Positions 8,559 through 16,847 of a stretch of 64,000 nucleotides of DNA are shown in pieces. The notes beneath the pieces are model-generated. The model made no database searches and was not told the DNA's origin. It saw only the letters and a list, made by a program, of their open reading frames with translations. A program made the translations under genes and the position numbers. The DNA is taken from NCBI GenBank assembly GCA_025210295.1, contig JAOASC010000046.1, positions 307,149 to 371,148 of the forward strand, in the 5' to 3' direction. Within the stretch, counting starts at the first letter, position 1. Each line of letters starts with the position of its first letter. This stretch comes from Flavobacteriales bacterium (GTDB lineage: Bacteria; Bacteroidota; Bacteroidia; Flavobacteriales_D; Parvicellaceae).

Positions 8559-11500
8559 TTATTGATTTCTTAAACCATCTAACCAAACAGCTCTGATCAA
8601 ATTCACTGGGAATCGCTGCGGATCTGAATAAAGGTTTTGATACTTTCCTGAAGTAGCATTAAACAACTGCTTCGCTTCTATAAAGACCTCTTTATAATTC
8701 GTTCCTTCTAATATTCCCATCTCAGCAAATCCTACCAACGACTCATCTGGCTTAAACATTTCACTCTGTCCTAAACCTTCTAGTGAAGCCTCTCTTAAAA
8801 CCTCTAGGTTATTCATTGCTTTTCCATATTCATGCCTCACATCTGGGAAGAATATATCTCTATCAAGAGATAGGTAATAAGCTACTTCACCCAGTTCTAG
8901 TTCTACTAACTTCTTGGCTAAAGCATCTCCTTTCTCTTTTGCTCCAGCCTGGTAATAACTTGCACATAAACGTACACAGATATCATCAGCAGGCACTTGG
9001 TTATTGTCTATCGGCATCTCTTCAAACACTTTATCCAAAATTGCCACAGCCTTTTCTTTTTCTCCTTGGGCTATTAAATCATTAACCAAGAACATCATTT
9101 GTACACGGATTCCATAAACCATTCTCATTGTATAATAATCTACATAGACTCCTTTCCCTTTCATGTTCCCCCATTTGAATCCATTTTCTGAATCCATCAT
9201 CAACTCATACATTTTATCAGAATTTGTTCCTCCGTTGGCACCATGTCTGATTGGAGTTAATTTATAGGTCAACCCTTCACTTTGCATGTAAGGTTTTAAT
9301 CCAGAGTTAGCCTGCATTCCTGCCAAACTAGCAAAATATATTGGACGATCCCATTTATAGTTTGCCAACATATCTAACACTGCTAGATCTGCTTTATAAA
9401 GCATCTGTGAATTAATTCTCCATCTGATAGTGTCTACTGCTTTTGCTCTGTCTTCTTCTCTTAAAATCCCATTTGCAATAGCTGCATCTTTGTCTACTGT
9501 AATGTAGATATTTTTGTAAACTGTATAGCTTTCATCTTGACAAGAAAAATCATAGTGCTTTTTATGCGAATCGTCTAAGATATAAGCCATTGCTTCCTTA
9601 GCTGAAACCCATTTATCACTTGCTTTTTCGGCATCTACCACAACGTAATCTCTTGTTCCCGATCTATAACTAAATTCTTTCATTTTGATTGGAAGCGGCT
9701 TTGATTCATAAGCTTGTCTCTTCATCTGATTGATATGCCAATCAGTACTCAACAGACTCATATTTGCAACACGAACATCTGTTCTCACTCCTTCAACCTC
9801 TTGAATGTACCACAATGGGAATGTATCATTATCTCCATTTGTAAATAGGATTGCTCCTCCATTTTCGTTTTTATCACATGAAGCTAAATAATTATATGCT
9901 AAATCTCTAGCTGTAGTTCTATTTGAACGATCGTGATCGTCCCAGTTTTCTGCAGCCATGAGCACTGGGATCACTAATGTTAAAATAGTAACCAACCCTG
10001 CATGCATGGTTCGATTAGCACTTGCTTTTCCAATCAACATCATTAACCCAAATAATGCTCCTCCAACTACAGCAACATAAATAGCTGAGTTAAAGTCTGT
10101 AATAATTGCTAGCATAAGAACTGTTCCTGCGACACCAACATAAACAACAGGATTCACCTCTTTAAATTTAGCTACAACAGCGGCTTTAAATAAAGCATAC
10201 ACTCCAACGCCAGCCCAAATTGCAAAAGCATAAAACGAAGCTGCAAAGGCGTAATCTCTTTCCCTTGGTTCATTTGGCTTTTGGTTTAGATACATTACAA
10301 TTGCTATTCCTGTTAACAAAAACAACAATAATACTGTAAACCAATCTTTTGGTGCTTTAATTAAGTGATATACAAAACCTATCAAACACAATATTAATGG
10401 TAACATGTAATACACATTTCTTCCTTTGTTATCTTTTAGGTAAACAGGCAAATTATCTTGACTTCCTATTCTTGGCTCATCAATAAAACTTACACCACTA
10501 ATCCAATTCCCCTCTAAAAATTGCGAATTTCCAGTTATACCATTTCCTTGTATATCAGTTTGACGCCCAGAAAAGTTCCACATAAAATACCTCCAGTACA
10601 TCCATCCCAACTGATACTTAAACATATAATTAATGTTTTCTCCCATGGTTGGCATATAAATCCCTTCAGACTCTAATTTTAATGCATCTTGAAATCTGTT
10701 TTGACTTCTCAACATATCTCTTACCTGTTCCTTGTTATAACGCCCATCATAAGGCATTGGTTTATCTTGATTCCCCTCATAATCAGACCAAGCAATATAT
10801 TTACTTCCATATCCTTGGCGGTACATACGTGGGAAAATCGTTGTATACTCAGGATCATACTTTTTATCACCTGCTTTCCCCTCATAAGTATCGATATACT
10901 TAGTTTCCACTTCATCGTTAAATTGAATCTGAACCTTTAGTCCTGCTTTTGCAATTGCTGCATTTACCTCGGCTACCTCAGCTAAGAAAGCATCTTTCTC
11001 CCACAGATTCATAAATGAATACTCTCTTTCAGGCAAAGAGAAATTAACTAAGTGCGCTTTTCCTTTTACACTACTAAAATTCATGTTAACTCCTAAAAGA
11101 TAAAGTTCTCCCTTTAGTTTTATGGCGTCTTGTTTTGACATTTGCTTATTTAAAGAGATACTCTTAATTGCATAAGCTTTCATAAAATTACTTTTAGGAG
11201 CTTTTAACTTATCTGCATCACAACTTCCATAAGTTGGTGAATGCCAATACTGCCCTTTCAACAATGGCCAAGCTCCATATTGATCACGATTCAAATAAGA
11301 AACCAATGAAGCTAATGACTCTGGATTATTTTCATCTAATGGTGTATTTGCTGCAGACCTTACAGGGATCATAACAAACGAAGAATAACCAATCAGCAAT
11401 ACTGCTAAAGACAAGATAATGGTATTCAACAATGTTTTTCCTGCTTTTGCTGTTGCGTATAGCCCATATCCTAATCCTAGTACTACTATGATCACAAAAA

Positions 11501-12326
11501 TATAAAACCCTGTATTGAAAGGCATCCCTAATGAATTGACAAATAAACGCTCAAACCAATCTGCAATACTTACAGATTTTGGGATCAAAACCGATTGTAC
11601 AAAGCCTAAAGTTACAATAGACACGACACCTGTTATAACAAATGCTAACGGTTCTACTTTCTTATATTTCTTGAAATAAATAACAAATCCGATAGCTGGT
11701 ATTGCCAATAAGTTCAACAGATGGACTCCTATAGACAATCCTACCATATAAGCAATAAAAACAATCCAACGATCTGGATTTCCTCTAAAACCTGTACCTT
11801 CAGCTACAGCTGCATCAAATTTATCGACTTCGACTTCCCATTTTAGAATCGCCCAAAACACAATTGCTGTAAACAGTGAAGACATTGCATACACCTCTCC
11901 TTCTACTGCTGAGAACCAAAAAGAATCAGAGAAAGTATAAACTAGACTTCCTACAAATCCTGCTCCCATTATTGCGAAGATGTTGGCTTTATTCAACTCT
12001 TCCGAACCACTTACCACCATTTTCTTAACAAGCATGGTAATTGTCCAAAACATAAACAAAATGGTAAATGAACTTGATAAAGCTGACATTGCATTCACCA
12101 TCATTGCCGCATTCTCAGGGCTTGCAAATGCAGAGAACAGTCTTCCCATCATCATCCAAAAAGGTGCTCCCGGAGGGTGACCTACTTCCAGTTTATTAGC
12201 AGTTGTAATATATTCTCCACAATCCCACAAACTTGTGGTTTCTTCCATTGTCATCAAATAAACCGCTGTTGCAATTAAAAAAACAAACCAACCTGTGAGG
12301 TTATTAATTTTCTTATAGTTCATCAT
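8559..12326 (-). CDS. DUF2723 family polytopic membrane protein
   Basis: About 1255 residues. The N-terminal half has many hydrophobic helices and the family hallmark block DCGEYITTANKLEVGHPPGA near residue 35, which resembles the acidic first loop of GT-C glycosyltransferases; DUF2723 proteins are classed with O-mannosyl-type transferases. A large C-terminal periplasmic-like region contains the typical GGAILFTNGDNDTFPLWY block. The likely role is glycosylation of envelope proteins or glycans (family inference). The start at 12326 (MMNYKKINNL) is preferred over 12428: the longer form would begin upstream of a good promoter, TTG-N19-TAAATTCG, at 12351-12380. It is monocistronic, ending in a strong terminator. 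Confidence 0.88.
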   Translation of the reverse strand: MMNYKKINNLTGWFVFLIATAVYLMTMEETTSLWDCGEYITTANKLEVGHPPGAPFWMMMGRLFSAFASPENAAMMVNAMSALSSSFTILFMFWTITMLVKKMVVSGSEELNKANIFAIMGAGFVGSLVYTFSDSFWFSAVEGEVYAMSSLFTAIVFWAILKWEVEVDKFDAAVAEGTGFRGNPDRWIVFIAYMVGLSIGVHLLNLLAIPAIGFVIYFKKYKKVEPLAFVITGVVSIVTLGFVQSVLIPKSVSIADWFERLFVNSLGMPFNTGFYIFVIIVVLGLGYGLYATAKAGKTLLNTIILSLAVLLIGYSSFVMIPVRSAANTPLDENNPESLASLVSYLNRDQYGAWPLLKGQYWHSPTYGSCDADKLKAPKSNFMKAYAIKSISLNKQMSKQDAIKLKGELYLLGVNMNFSSVKGKAHLVNFSLPEREYSFMNLWEKDAFLAEVAEVNAAIAKAGLKVQIQFNDEVETKYIDTYEGKAGDKKYDPEYTTIFPRMYRQGYGSKYIAWSDYEGNQDKPMPYDGRYNKEQVRDMLRSQNRFQDALKLESEGIYMPTMGENINYMFKYQLGWMYWRYFMWNFSGRQTDIQGNGITGNSQFLEGNWISGVSFIDEPRIGSQDNLPVYLKDNKGRNVYYMLPLILCLIGFVYHLIKAPKDWFTVLLLFLLTGIAIVMYLNQKPNEPRERDYAFAASFYAFAIWAGVGVYALFKAAVVAKFKEVNPVVYVGVAGTVLMLAIITDFNSAIYVAVVGGALFGLMMLIGKASANRTMHAGLVTILTLVIPVLMAAENWDDHDRSNRTTARDLAYNYLASCDKNENGGAILFTNGDNDTFPLWYIQEVEGVRTDVRVANMSLLSTDWHINQMKRQAYESKPLPIKMKEFSYRSGTRDYVVVDAEKASDKWVSAKEAMAYILDDSHKKHYDFSCQDESYTVYKNIYITVDKDAAIANGILREEDRAKAVDTIRWRINSQMLYKADLAVLDMLANYKWDRPIYFASLAGMQANSGLKPYMQSEGLTYKLTPIRHGANGGTNSDKMYELMMDSENGFKWGNMKGKGVYVDYYTMRMVYGIRVQMMFLVNDLIAQGEKEKAVAILDKVFEEMPIDNNQVPADDICVRLCASYYQAGAKEKGDALAKKLVELELGEVAYYLSLDRDIFFPDVRHEYGKAMNNLEVLREASLEGLGQSEMFKPDESLVGFAEMGILEGTNYKEVFIEAKQLFNATSGKYQNLYSDPQRFPVNLIRAVWLDGLRNQ

Positions 12327-12350
12327 TTTTATAAATGTTTTAAAGTGACG

Positions 12351-12380
12351 CGAATTTAATAAAATAAATAGGTTAACCAA
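12351..12380 (-). promoter_or_regulatory. Promoter of the DUF2723 gene
   Basis: On the minus strand TTG (12380-12378), 19 bases, then TAAATTCG (12358-12351), one mismatch from TAnnTTTG. It ends 25 bp before the start at 12326 and helps decide that start. Confidence 0.55.
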
Positions 12381-12494
12381 TCCATTTATTGGTTTCCTGC
12401 GTTTTTTTATGATTTTTTTGTAAGTCACTCCTCTTTTTAAATCAATTCATAATCAATGATTTATATTTTTTTTTAATTTTTTCTGCATTTTTAT

Positions 12495-12526
12495 TTGGAA
12501 CTTAACGAAAATACTTTCTATATTTG
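12495..12526 (+). promoter_or_regulatory. Promoter of tRNA-Gln
   Basis: TTG (12495-12497), 21 bases, then TATATTTG (12519-12526), an exact TAnnTTTG box 11 bp before the mature tRNA 5' end. The same TATATTTG octamer drives both tRNA-Asn genes in this window. Confidence 0.7.
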
Positions 12527-12536
12527 CCACCGCAAT

Positions 12537-12609
12537 TGTCCCATGGTGTAACTGGCAACACGTCTGTTTTTGGTACAGAAGAGTCTAGGTTCGAGCCCTA
12601 GTGGGACAA
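12537..12609 (+). tRNA. tRNA-Gln (anticodon TTG), target of the island
   Basis: Full cloverleaf of 73 bases. The 7-bp acceptor stem is TGTCCCA with TGGGACA plus discriminator A. The anticodon stem TCTGT/ACAGA holds the loop TTTTGGT, anticodon TTG. The T arm is CTAGG-TTCGAGC-CCTAG. CCA is not encoded. The last 12 bases are duplicated at the far end of the island, so integration kept the gene intact by supplying an identical 3' end. Confidence 0.95.
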
Positions 12610-12611
12610 CG
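12598..12611 (+). repeat. attL core of the genomic island
   Basis: CTAGTGGGACAACG, identical to 36497-36510. It covers the end of the T stem, the 3' acceptor strand and the discriminator of tRNA-Gln plus two bases. A 3'-tRNA direct repeat with a tyrosine integrase at one end is the standard signature of tRNA-targeted integration. Confidence 0.9.
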
Positions 12612-12614
12612 GAT

Positions 12615-12649
12615 AAACCCTGTTAATCATTTGATTGACAGGGTTTTTT
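12615..12649 (+). terminator. Island-supplied terminator after tRNA-Gln
   Basis: AAACCCTGT/ACAGGGTTT arms with an inner AATCA-TT-TGATT stem, followed by six T. It lies inside the island, so it replaces the original tRNA terminator that is now displaced to 36512-36544. Confidence 0.8.
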
Positions 12650-12656
12650 GTTTATT

Positions 12657-12677
12657 TGTTGTCTGGTATGTTGTCTG
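12657..12677 (+). repeat. Left-end TGTTGTCTG pair (candidate integrase arm sites)
   Basis: TGTTGTCTG at 12657-12665 and 12669-12677, direct orientation, start-to-start spacing 12 bp. The same 9-mer occurs twice in the same orientation near the right end (36349-36378). Repeated short motifs inside both ends fit arm-type integrase binding sites; this is inference from position. The rest of 12678-12732 shows nothing recognisable. Confidence 0.5.
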
Positions 12678-12732
12678 CTTTGTCACCAAGGTTCAAGTAC
12701 AAAGTAACGGAATCCCCATTTTATAAGACTCA

Positions 12733-12942
12733 TTAGTCAAGTCCAAGGTCTTTTATTCGTTGTTCTAGCTCTGCTCTCTCTTTTTCAAGTTTCTTTTTTT
12801 GAAAGTTCATTACCAAATCTAACCATCCCATTTCCTCAGCTATCATCATTCTTTGGCAGATGCTCAGTTCTTCCTCTTTTTCATGATAAGATTCATACCT
12901 CTCTCTATCGAATAGAAACTCAAAATCATCATTAATATCCAT
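12733..12942 (-). CDS. Small hypothetical protein with coiled-coil C-terminus
   Basis: 69 residues, strongly charged. The N-terminal part is rich in Asp/Glu/Arg; the C-terminal third (QKKKLEKERAELEQRIKDLG) has heptad spacing of hydrophobic residues, consistent with a short coiled coil. It is the first gene inside the left end of the island and lies 15 bp downstream of the 379-residue gene on the same strand, so it is probably co-transcribed with it. No family is recognised and no function is assigned. Confidence 0.6.
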   Translation of the reverse strand: MDINDDFEFLFDRERYESYHEKEEELSICQRMMIAEEMGWLDLVMNFQKKKLEKERAELEQRIKDLGLD

Positions 12943-12957
12943 ACTCTATATATCAAT

Positions 12958-14097
12958 TTACTTGGCTACCCATATCGGTTCAAACTGTAGTTCTCGGTTT
13001 CTCTTCTTAACTAGTTCATTGAATTCCTTCTTGCCTTGATGGTCAAAATGAATCTGGTCGTGCATCGTATAGTTGGCATACAACATATCTTCTGAAATAC
13101 CTTGTACATAATCACTTTCTAAAGTTGCAAGGGTCTCATAAAGAGACCCCTTCTTGTCTCGATATAGGGAGGTGTCTATACCATACCTCACAAAGAATAA
13201 TTCATTGATTCCATTGTATTTCCGAGCTTCAAAATTCTGGCTGTTCATCCACTCTCGGATTGTCTCTTTTTTGTATTTGCTATATAATCTACCTTCTTTT
13301 ATATCCTTGTAAAGCTCTTTACTTTTGCATAGAACTGCTAACCAAAACGGATGAGATGACTTAATATCATAATTCTCCATCCAATTACCGTTTTGAGGAG
13401 TCACAATATTTCTAAACTCAATACCACTTCTACTTAGAGAATTATGTTTTCTTCCATTGCTTTCAATATGTTTTATTTTAAACCCTTCATCATTCATCTT
13501 CATTAACATAAAGTAGTTCTGTAAAAACCTACGTGGCTTTATGTCACTTCCTTTTGATAGAGTCATCAAATCTTGAATCTCGAATGTGAATTCAGAGTTG
13601 TAGTTCCTCTTAAAATCCCCTCGATATTCAAACTCTACTTCTTCATTTTGAAATAATTGCTTTCCGGGCATCAATTCTAACGTGAATTGTTCACCTGTAA
13701 ACACTTTCTCAGAAATAGGTTGACTTCTTCTTGTTTTAACCAGAATACCAAGCTCTATAAGGTCACGCTTAATTACATTCAGTAGGTTAATATCAACACA
13801 GTCATAATCATGGTATTCATTTAAGAACTTTGTGCGAATTCGTTTTTTGAACTTCTTCTTGTAGTCTCTATAATGAAACTTGAAATCAAATTTTTCTAAG
13901 TAGCCAAAATTGGTTCCGTGTTGACTTGCTCTTTTAATACCATGCTCATTAGTCAATCCAACATCTGAGGAGTACAATCTGAGTAATTCTTCAAAGACGA
14001 GCAGGTAGTATTCAAAATGCTTGTCGAATACTTTTGGGTGATAATTCTTTTTTAGGTGGTTTTCAATTAGTCTGTTTACATTCTTAACGGTTAACAT
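12958..14097 (-). CDS. Hypothetical island protein, possibly polymerase- or replication-related
   Basis: 379 residues, basic, no signal peptide or membrane segment. Near residue 245 the block YDIKSSHPFWLAVLCKSKEL, followed by a GRLY motif, resembles the D-x2-S-x-(Y/H)-P pattern and following helix seen in some phage and plasmid polymerase-like proteins. The comparison is by eye and weak. It would fit a replication or repair protein of the mobile element but this is only a suggestion. It lies upstream of the 69-residue gene in a likely two-gene transcript at the left end of the island. Confidence 0.6.
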   Translation of the reverse strand: MLTVKNVNRLIENHLKKNYHPKVFDKHFEYYLLVFEELLRLYSSDVGLTNEHGIKRASQHGTNFGYLEKFDFKFHYRDYKKKFKKRIRTKFLNEYHDYDCVDINLLNVIKRDLIELGILVKTRRSQPISEKVFTGEQFTLELMPGKQLFQNEEVEFEYRGDFKRNYNSEFTFEIQDLMTLSKGSDIKPRRFLQNYFMLMKMNDEGFKIKHIESNGRKHNSLSRSGIEFRNIVTPQNGNWMENYDIKSSHPFWLAVLCKSKELYKDIKEGRLYSKYKKETIREWMNSQNFEARKYNGINELFFVRYGIDTSLYRDKKGSLYETLATLESDYVQGISEDMLYANYTMHDQIHFDHQGKKEFNELVKKRNRELQFEPIWVAK

Positions 14098-14132
14098 ATT
14101 AAATCAATTTCTTTTGACTTATATATTAAGCG

Positions 14133-14259
14133 GGGCACGTTTTGTTTTAGGAAAACAATTAAAATTTTGCCAAGAATTAATGGAAAGGGAGAAAAAATAG
14201 ATGAGAGAGAGATTACTAATCCATTTGTTTTATTAGTATCTCCTTGAAGGGCACGTTTT
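14133..14259. repeat. Direct repeats GGGCACGTTTT and inverted repeat in an intergenic gap
   Basis: GGGCACGTTTT occurs at 14133-14143 and 14249-14259, 116 bp apart, in the gap between the 379-residue gene and the XRE gene. TACTAAT (14214-14220) and ATTAGTA (14232-14238) are inverted with an 11 bp spacer. They may be regulatory sites of the downstream minus-strand genes; no function is shown. Confidence 0.35.
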
Positions 14260-14260
14260 T

Positions 14261-14518
14261 TTAGTAATTGATATTACAAATCTGTGTTAAATCAACATCT
14301 AGAGCTTTGGCTATTATTGCTAATTTTTGAATGCTCACCGAGACATCAGCTCTTTCGATTCTTGAAACATATTGCCTGTCACTACCAATCAGGTCGCCTA
14401 ATTGTTGCTGAGTAATACCTTTTTCTTTCCTAAAATGCGCCACTCGAAGTCCAACCTGAACAGGAACTTCTTTCTTGATTTTTTCTATTTCTTTTTTTGA
14501 CAGCACAGACATACACAA
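14261..14518 (-). CDS. XRE-family transcriptional regulator
   Basis: 85 residues. An HTH_3 domain runs through most of the protein: LRVAHFRKEKGITQQQLGDL then SDRQYVSRIERADVSVSIQKL, with the usual turn between helices 2 and 3. Met3 at 14512 is an equally plausible start. The gene is divergent from the small-gene run beginning at 14622; the 103 bp between them holds the palindrome TATCAA-N7-TTGATA at 14598-14616. That arrangement is typical of a repressor controlling the neighbouring operon. Whether this protein or the XRE protein at 20917 binds the operator cannot be told from sequence. Confidence 0.88.
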   Translation of the reverse strand: MCMSVLSKKEIEKIKKEVPVQVGLRVAHFRKEKGITQQQLGDLIGSDRQYVSRIERADVSVSIQKLAIIAKALDVDLTQICNINY

Positions 14519-14597
14519 AAGTCTGAGCTATCTACCTGAATGCTGTAACCGTATATTACTGCATTTGATATTTTTTTCGTATCTTCCATGATTTACT

Positions 14598-14616
14598 TAT
14601 CAAGTATTAGTTGATA
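14598..14616. promoter_or_regulatory. Palindromic operator, copy 1
   Basis: TATCAAGTATTAGTTGATA: 6-base arms around 7 bases, ending 5 bp before the ATG at 14622, so binding would block translation initiation or early transcription. The reverse complement of 20853-20871 is TATCAAGTATTATTTGATA, identical at 18 of 19 positions. Confidence 0.65.
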
Positions 14617-14621
14617 TAAAC

Positions 14622-15287
14622 ATGGAAGAATTCTACAATGAAGACACACTATTAATACCCGCAGCGAAGCTATCAGTGCGCTCTAAAACAGTAAATGCAG
14701 CACGAATACGTGAAGAGTTTTCGGTTGGTGGTAGACGTGCGAATAGGTTACTGGAAAGATTAGTTGAAATGGGAATTCTCAAAGAAGAGGAAGACTTTCT
14801 GTATAAATCGAGCATATCATCCGCATTTATACTTGGGAAATACTTTAAATCGAATCAGAATGAAATTGACGAATTCCTAGATGTACTTGAAAAAGGCAAT
14901 TTGAAAGAAATGAACCCGCATGACCATGGATTAGACTATGAGTTCGATTATGTATTTGAGCGTTCATGCGAAATACCGTTCAAAGGTTCAATTCTGAGTT
15001 ATTATCTAATCAAGAAGTGCTACTGGCGAAGAAAGCCACGCCTGAATGTCATGATTCACTTGCTTGAAAATGGTTCCGAGGTCAATCAGATAATCGACTT
15101 ATCTGGCGATGGGTCTTACTTGATTGAGTACTTGTTAGACCTAATAAAAAAAGCACAAAATATCGAAAGTAAAAAGTCAGCATTTGAGGTGCTACAGCAA
15201 TACATTTTTGCTACGAAGGGTGCTGGTAAATATGACGAAACAATAGAAGAATACGAAGACAGATTAATGTTAAACGCTAAAAATTAA
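14622..15287 (+). CDS. FtsK-gamma-like winged-helix protein, unknown function
   Basis: 221 residues. Residues about 28-55 (RIREEFSVGGRRANRLLERL, then VEMGIL) closely resemble the gamma winged-helix domain of FtsK (the pattern LQRRFxIGYNRAARLxDxLExxGI), which reads KOPS DNA sites. No motor domain is present. The rest is acidic and mostly helical and is not recognised. The start lies 6 bp after the operator at 14598-14616. It heads six tightly spaced plus-strand genes, so it may be the DNA-binding component or local regulator of that cassette (inference). Confidence 0.7.
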   Translation: MEEFYNEDTLLIPAAKLSVRSKTVNAARIREEFSVGGRRANRLLERLVEMGILKEEEDFLYKSSISSAFILGKYFKSNQNEIDEFLDVLEKGNLKEMNPHDHGLDYEFDYVFERSCEIPFKGSILSYYLIKKCYWRRKPRLNVMIHLLENGSEVNQIIDLSGDGSYLIEYLLDLIKKAQNIESKKSAFEVLQQYIFATKGAGKYDETIEEYEDRLMLNAKN

Positions 15288-15291
15288 AGTA

Positions 15292-15498
15292 ATGGCAAAA
15301 GTTAAAGTGACGTTAGATAACGCAACGGGAAAAGATATCAATTTCAAGTACAATTTGGGAAGTACGTATGTGAATGCAGGAAAGTCCAAAGAGGCTACCA
15401 TTGAAGCTGGAAATGTACAGGCTACGTATCAAGGTAAAAAGATATGGGAAGGACATGTAAGCGAGAGTGATAACGGTTCAACTATTGTGATTTCCTAA
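15292..15498 (+). CDS. Small beta-rich hypothetical protein
   Basis: 68 residues, beginning 4 bp after the previous stop. Alternating hydrophobic pattern (KVKVTLDNATG, EATIEAGNVQATYQ, STIVIS) suggests an all-beta fold. No signal peptide. Its stop overlaps the start of the phosphatase gene by one base (TAATG), a coupling arrangement, so the two products are probably made together. No family recognised. Confidence 0.65.
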   Translation: MAKVKVTLDNATGKDINFKYNLGSTYVNAGKSKEATIEAGNVQATYQGKKIWEGHVSESDNGSTIVIS

Positions 15499-16037
15499 TG
15501 AGTAAACCATTCGACAGGTCATACACGATAATTCCAAACTTGTACTACCAAGGCTATTACCCTGGTGGTTCAACCAAGGCAAGGACTTTGGAAAAGCTTC
15601 AGAGGATATACGACTGTGGTATAAGACAGATTGTGAATCTAACTGAAGCCGATGAGATTAAGGTTGATGGAACGCCCTTAGAGCAGTATCAGAGTGTCTT
15701 AGAAGAATTCAACTCAGACAAAGAAGATAAGTTACTTCATAAGCGATTCCCCATAGAAGATATGAATGTAACGACTGTTGAGCAGATGAAGGACACGCTG
15801 GATTTTATTGATGCTTGCATTGAAAAAAAGATTCCTGTTTACGCAGGATGTGTTGGAAATTATGGAAGAGGCGGCACTCTTTTTTGTTGTTGGTTAATAC
15901 GTCATGGGAAAGCCGACAAGTCCAATGTGTTTGATATTCTTTTAGACTATCGAAAGGAAGATGTGACATGGCGTAGACCATCACCACAACGTGAAGTACA
16001 GAGGCAATTTGTATTGAATTGGAAAAAAGGCATGTAA
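15498..16037 (+). CDS. Dual-specificity phosphatase-like protein with altered active-site loop
   Basis: 179 residues, cysteine-dependent phosphatase fold. The CX5R loop is present: Cys118-VGNYG-Arg124. The candidate general acid is Asp88 in FPIEDMNV. The tail WRRPSPQREVQRQFVLNW is typical of bacterial members of this group. The residue before the catalytic Cys, almost always His, is Gly117 here, and the loop ends in Gly-Gly rather than Thr-Gly. The catalytic pair is intact, so activity is possible but with altered thiolate chemistry or specificity. It sits in the middle of an uncharacterised island cassette, coupled to the small beta protein. Substrate unknown. Confidence 0.8.
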   Translation: MSKPFDRSYTIIPNLYYQGYYPGGSTKARTLEKLQRIYDCGIRQIVNLTEADEIKVDGTPLEQYQSVLEEFNSDKEDKLLHKRFPIEDMNVTTVEQMKDTLDFIDACIEKKIPVYAGCVGNYGRGGTLFCCWLIRHGKADKSNVFDILLDYRKEDVTWRRPSPQREVQRQFVLNWKKGM

Positions 16038-16044
16038 TAAATAG

Positions 16045-16362
16045 ATGAGTGAATTAGTAGCACATAATGAAAGATTAAAAACTGAAGTCTTGAAGACTCA
16101 TGACTTCGATGGTAAATATCGAATTACAATAGAGAAGATTGTCGAAGGTAAATACGAAAATAGATATTTGGTTAAGAGCTATACCAAGACCTTATTAGGC
16201 TACAAACTTTCAACATTGACCGCAAGTAATATAGAAACTGACTTTGATGGTAACCGAATAGTAAAAATTGAATTTAAAGCTCACAGGATGTTAAATCAAG
16301 CAATTCTCTTTGCCAAGTATATACTAAAAGAACGCTATCAAGTATGGCTCAAAATGCAATGA
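16045..16362 (+). CDS. Hypothetical protein
   Basis: 105 residues, basic, no signal peptide or membrane segment. The pattern of beta strands (YRITIEKIVEG, NRYLVKSYTKTL) followed by a C-terminal helix (HRMLNQAILFAKYILKERYQ) can be seen, but no family is recognised. It begins 7 bp after the phosphatase gene and shares a four-base ATGA overlap with the next gene, so it belongs to the same transcript. Confidence 0.65.
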   Translation: MSELVAHNERLKTEVLKTHDFDGKYRITIEKIVEGKYENRYLVKSYTKTLLGYKLSTLTASNIETDFDGNRIVKIEFKAHRMLNQAILFAKYILKERYQVWLKMQ

Positions 16363-16847
16363 TTATGGAAGACTTTTATCAATACAATCGAGCGTATTAT
16401 ATCAAATTCAAATCTCTTGAATCTGAATCGGATACGTATTTTACGAATTACCTCTTTCCCAACTTTGGCAGAATTCTAGAAGAGTCGGGAAAAGATGCTA
16501 TTGTAATTGAGGAGGATGAAAACGGTCAAGACACAATGATTGTTTTTCTCGAAGACATCAAACTAAGTGAATTTGTTTCTTTCTGTAAAGAAGAAGATAT
16601 AATAGACCAGCACGAGGATATAACATATAGATTATTGACTCATGATAATCTTGAAGAAGTAATTCTCAAAATGCTTAGGTCTGATGAATTTGGGAAGCAG
16701 TTCCAACAATTCTTCGAAAAGAATGTGACTATGGATTCTATCCTTGATAAAATTTCCAAGAATGGTGAAGATAGTTTGACAGAATATGAAAACAACTTTT
16801 TAAAAGATGAAGTAGCTCGAAATAGGACATATAATCTGCATAAGTAA
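16359..16847 (+). CDS. Hypothetical acidic protein
   Basis: 162 residues from the start chosen here, Met at 16359, which gives an ATGA overlap with the preceding stop; an ATG at 16344 inside the previous gene is also possible. It is acidic and predicted alpha/beta, with a charged helical C-terminus (DSLTEYENNFLKDEVARN). No membrane segment and no motif recognised. The next gene begins at the base after its stop, so it is a tightly packed member of the cassette. Confidence 0.65.
   Translation: MIMEDFYQYNRAYYIKFKSLESESDTYFTNYLFPNFGRILEESGKDAIVIEEDENGQDTMIVFLEDIKLSEFVSFCKEEDIIDQHEDITYRLLTHDNLEEVILKMLRSDEFGKQFQQFFEKNVTMDSILDKISKNGEDSLTEYENNFLKDEVARNRTYNLHK

Noticed and set aside
12327..12428. 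Upstream ATG start (12428) for the DUF2723 gene
   Set aside because: It lies before a TTG-N19-TAAATTCG promoter and the added residues do not fit the family N-terminus.
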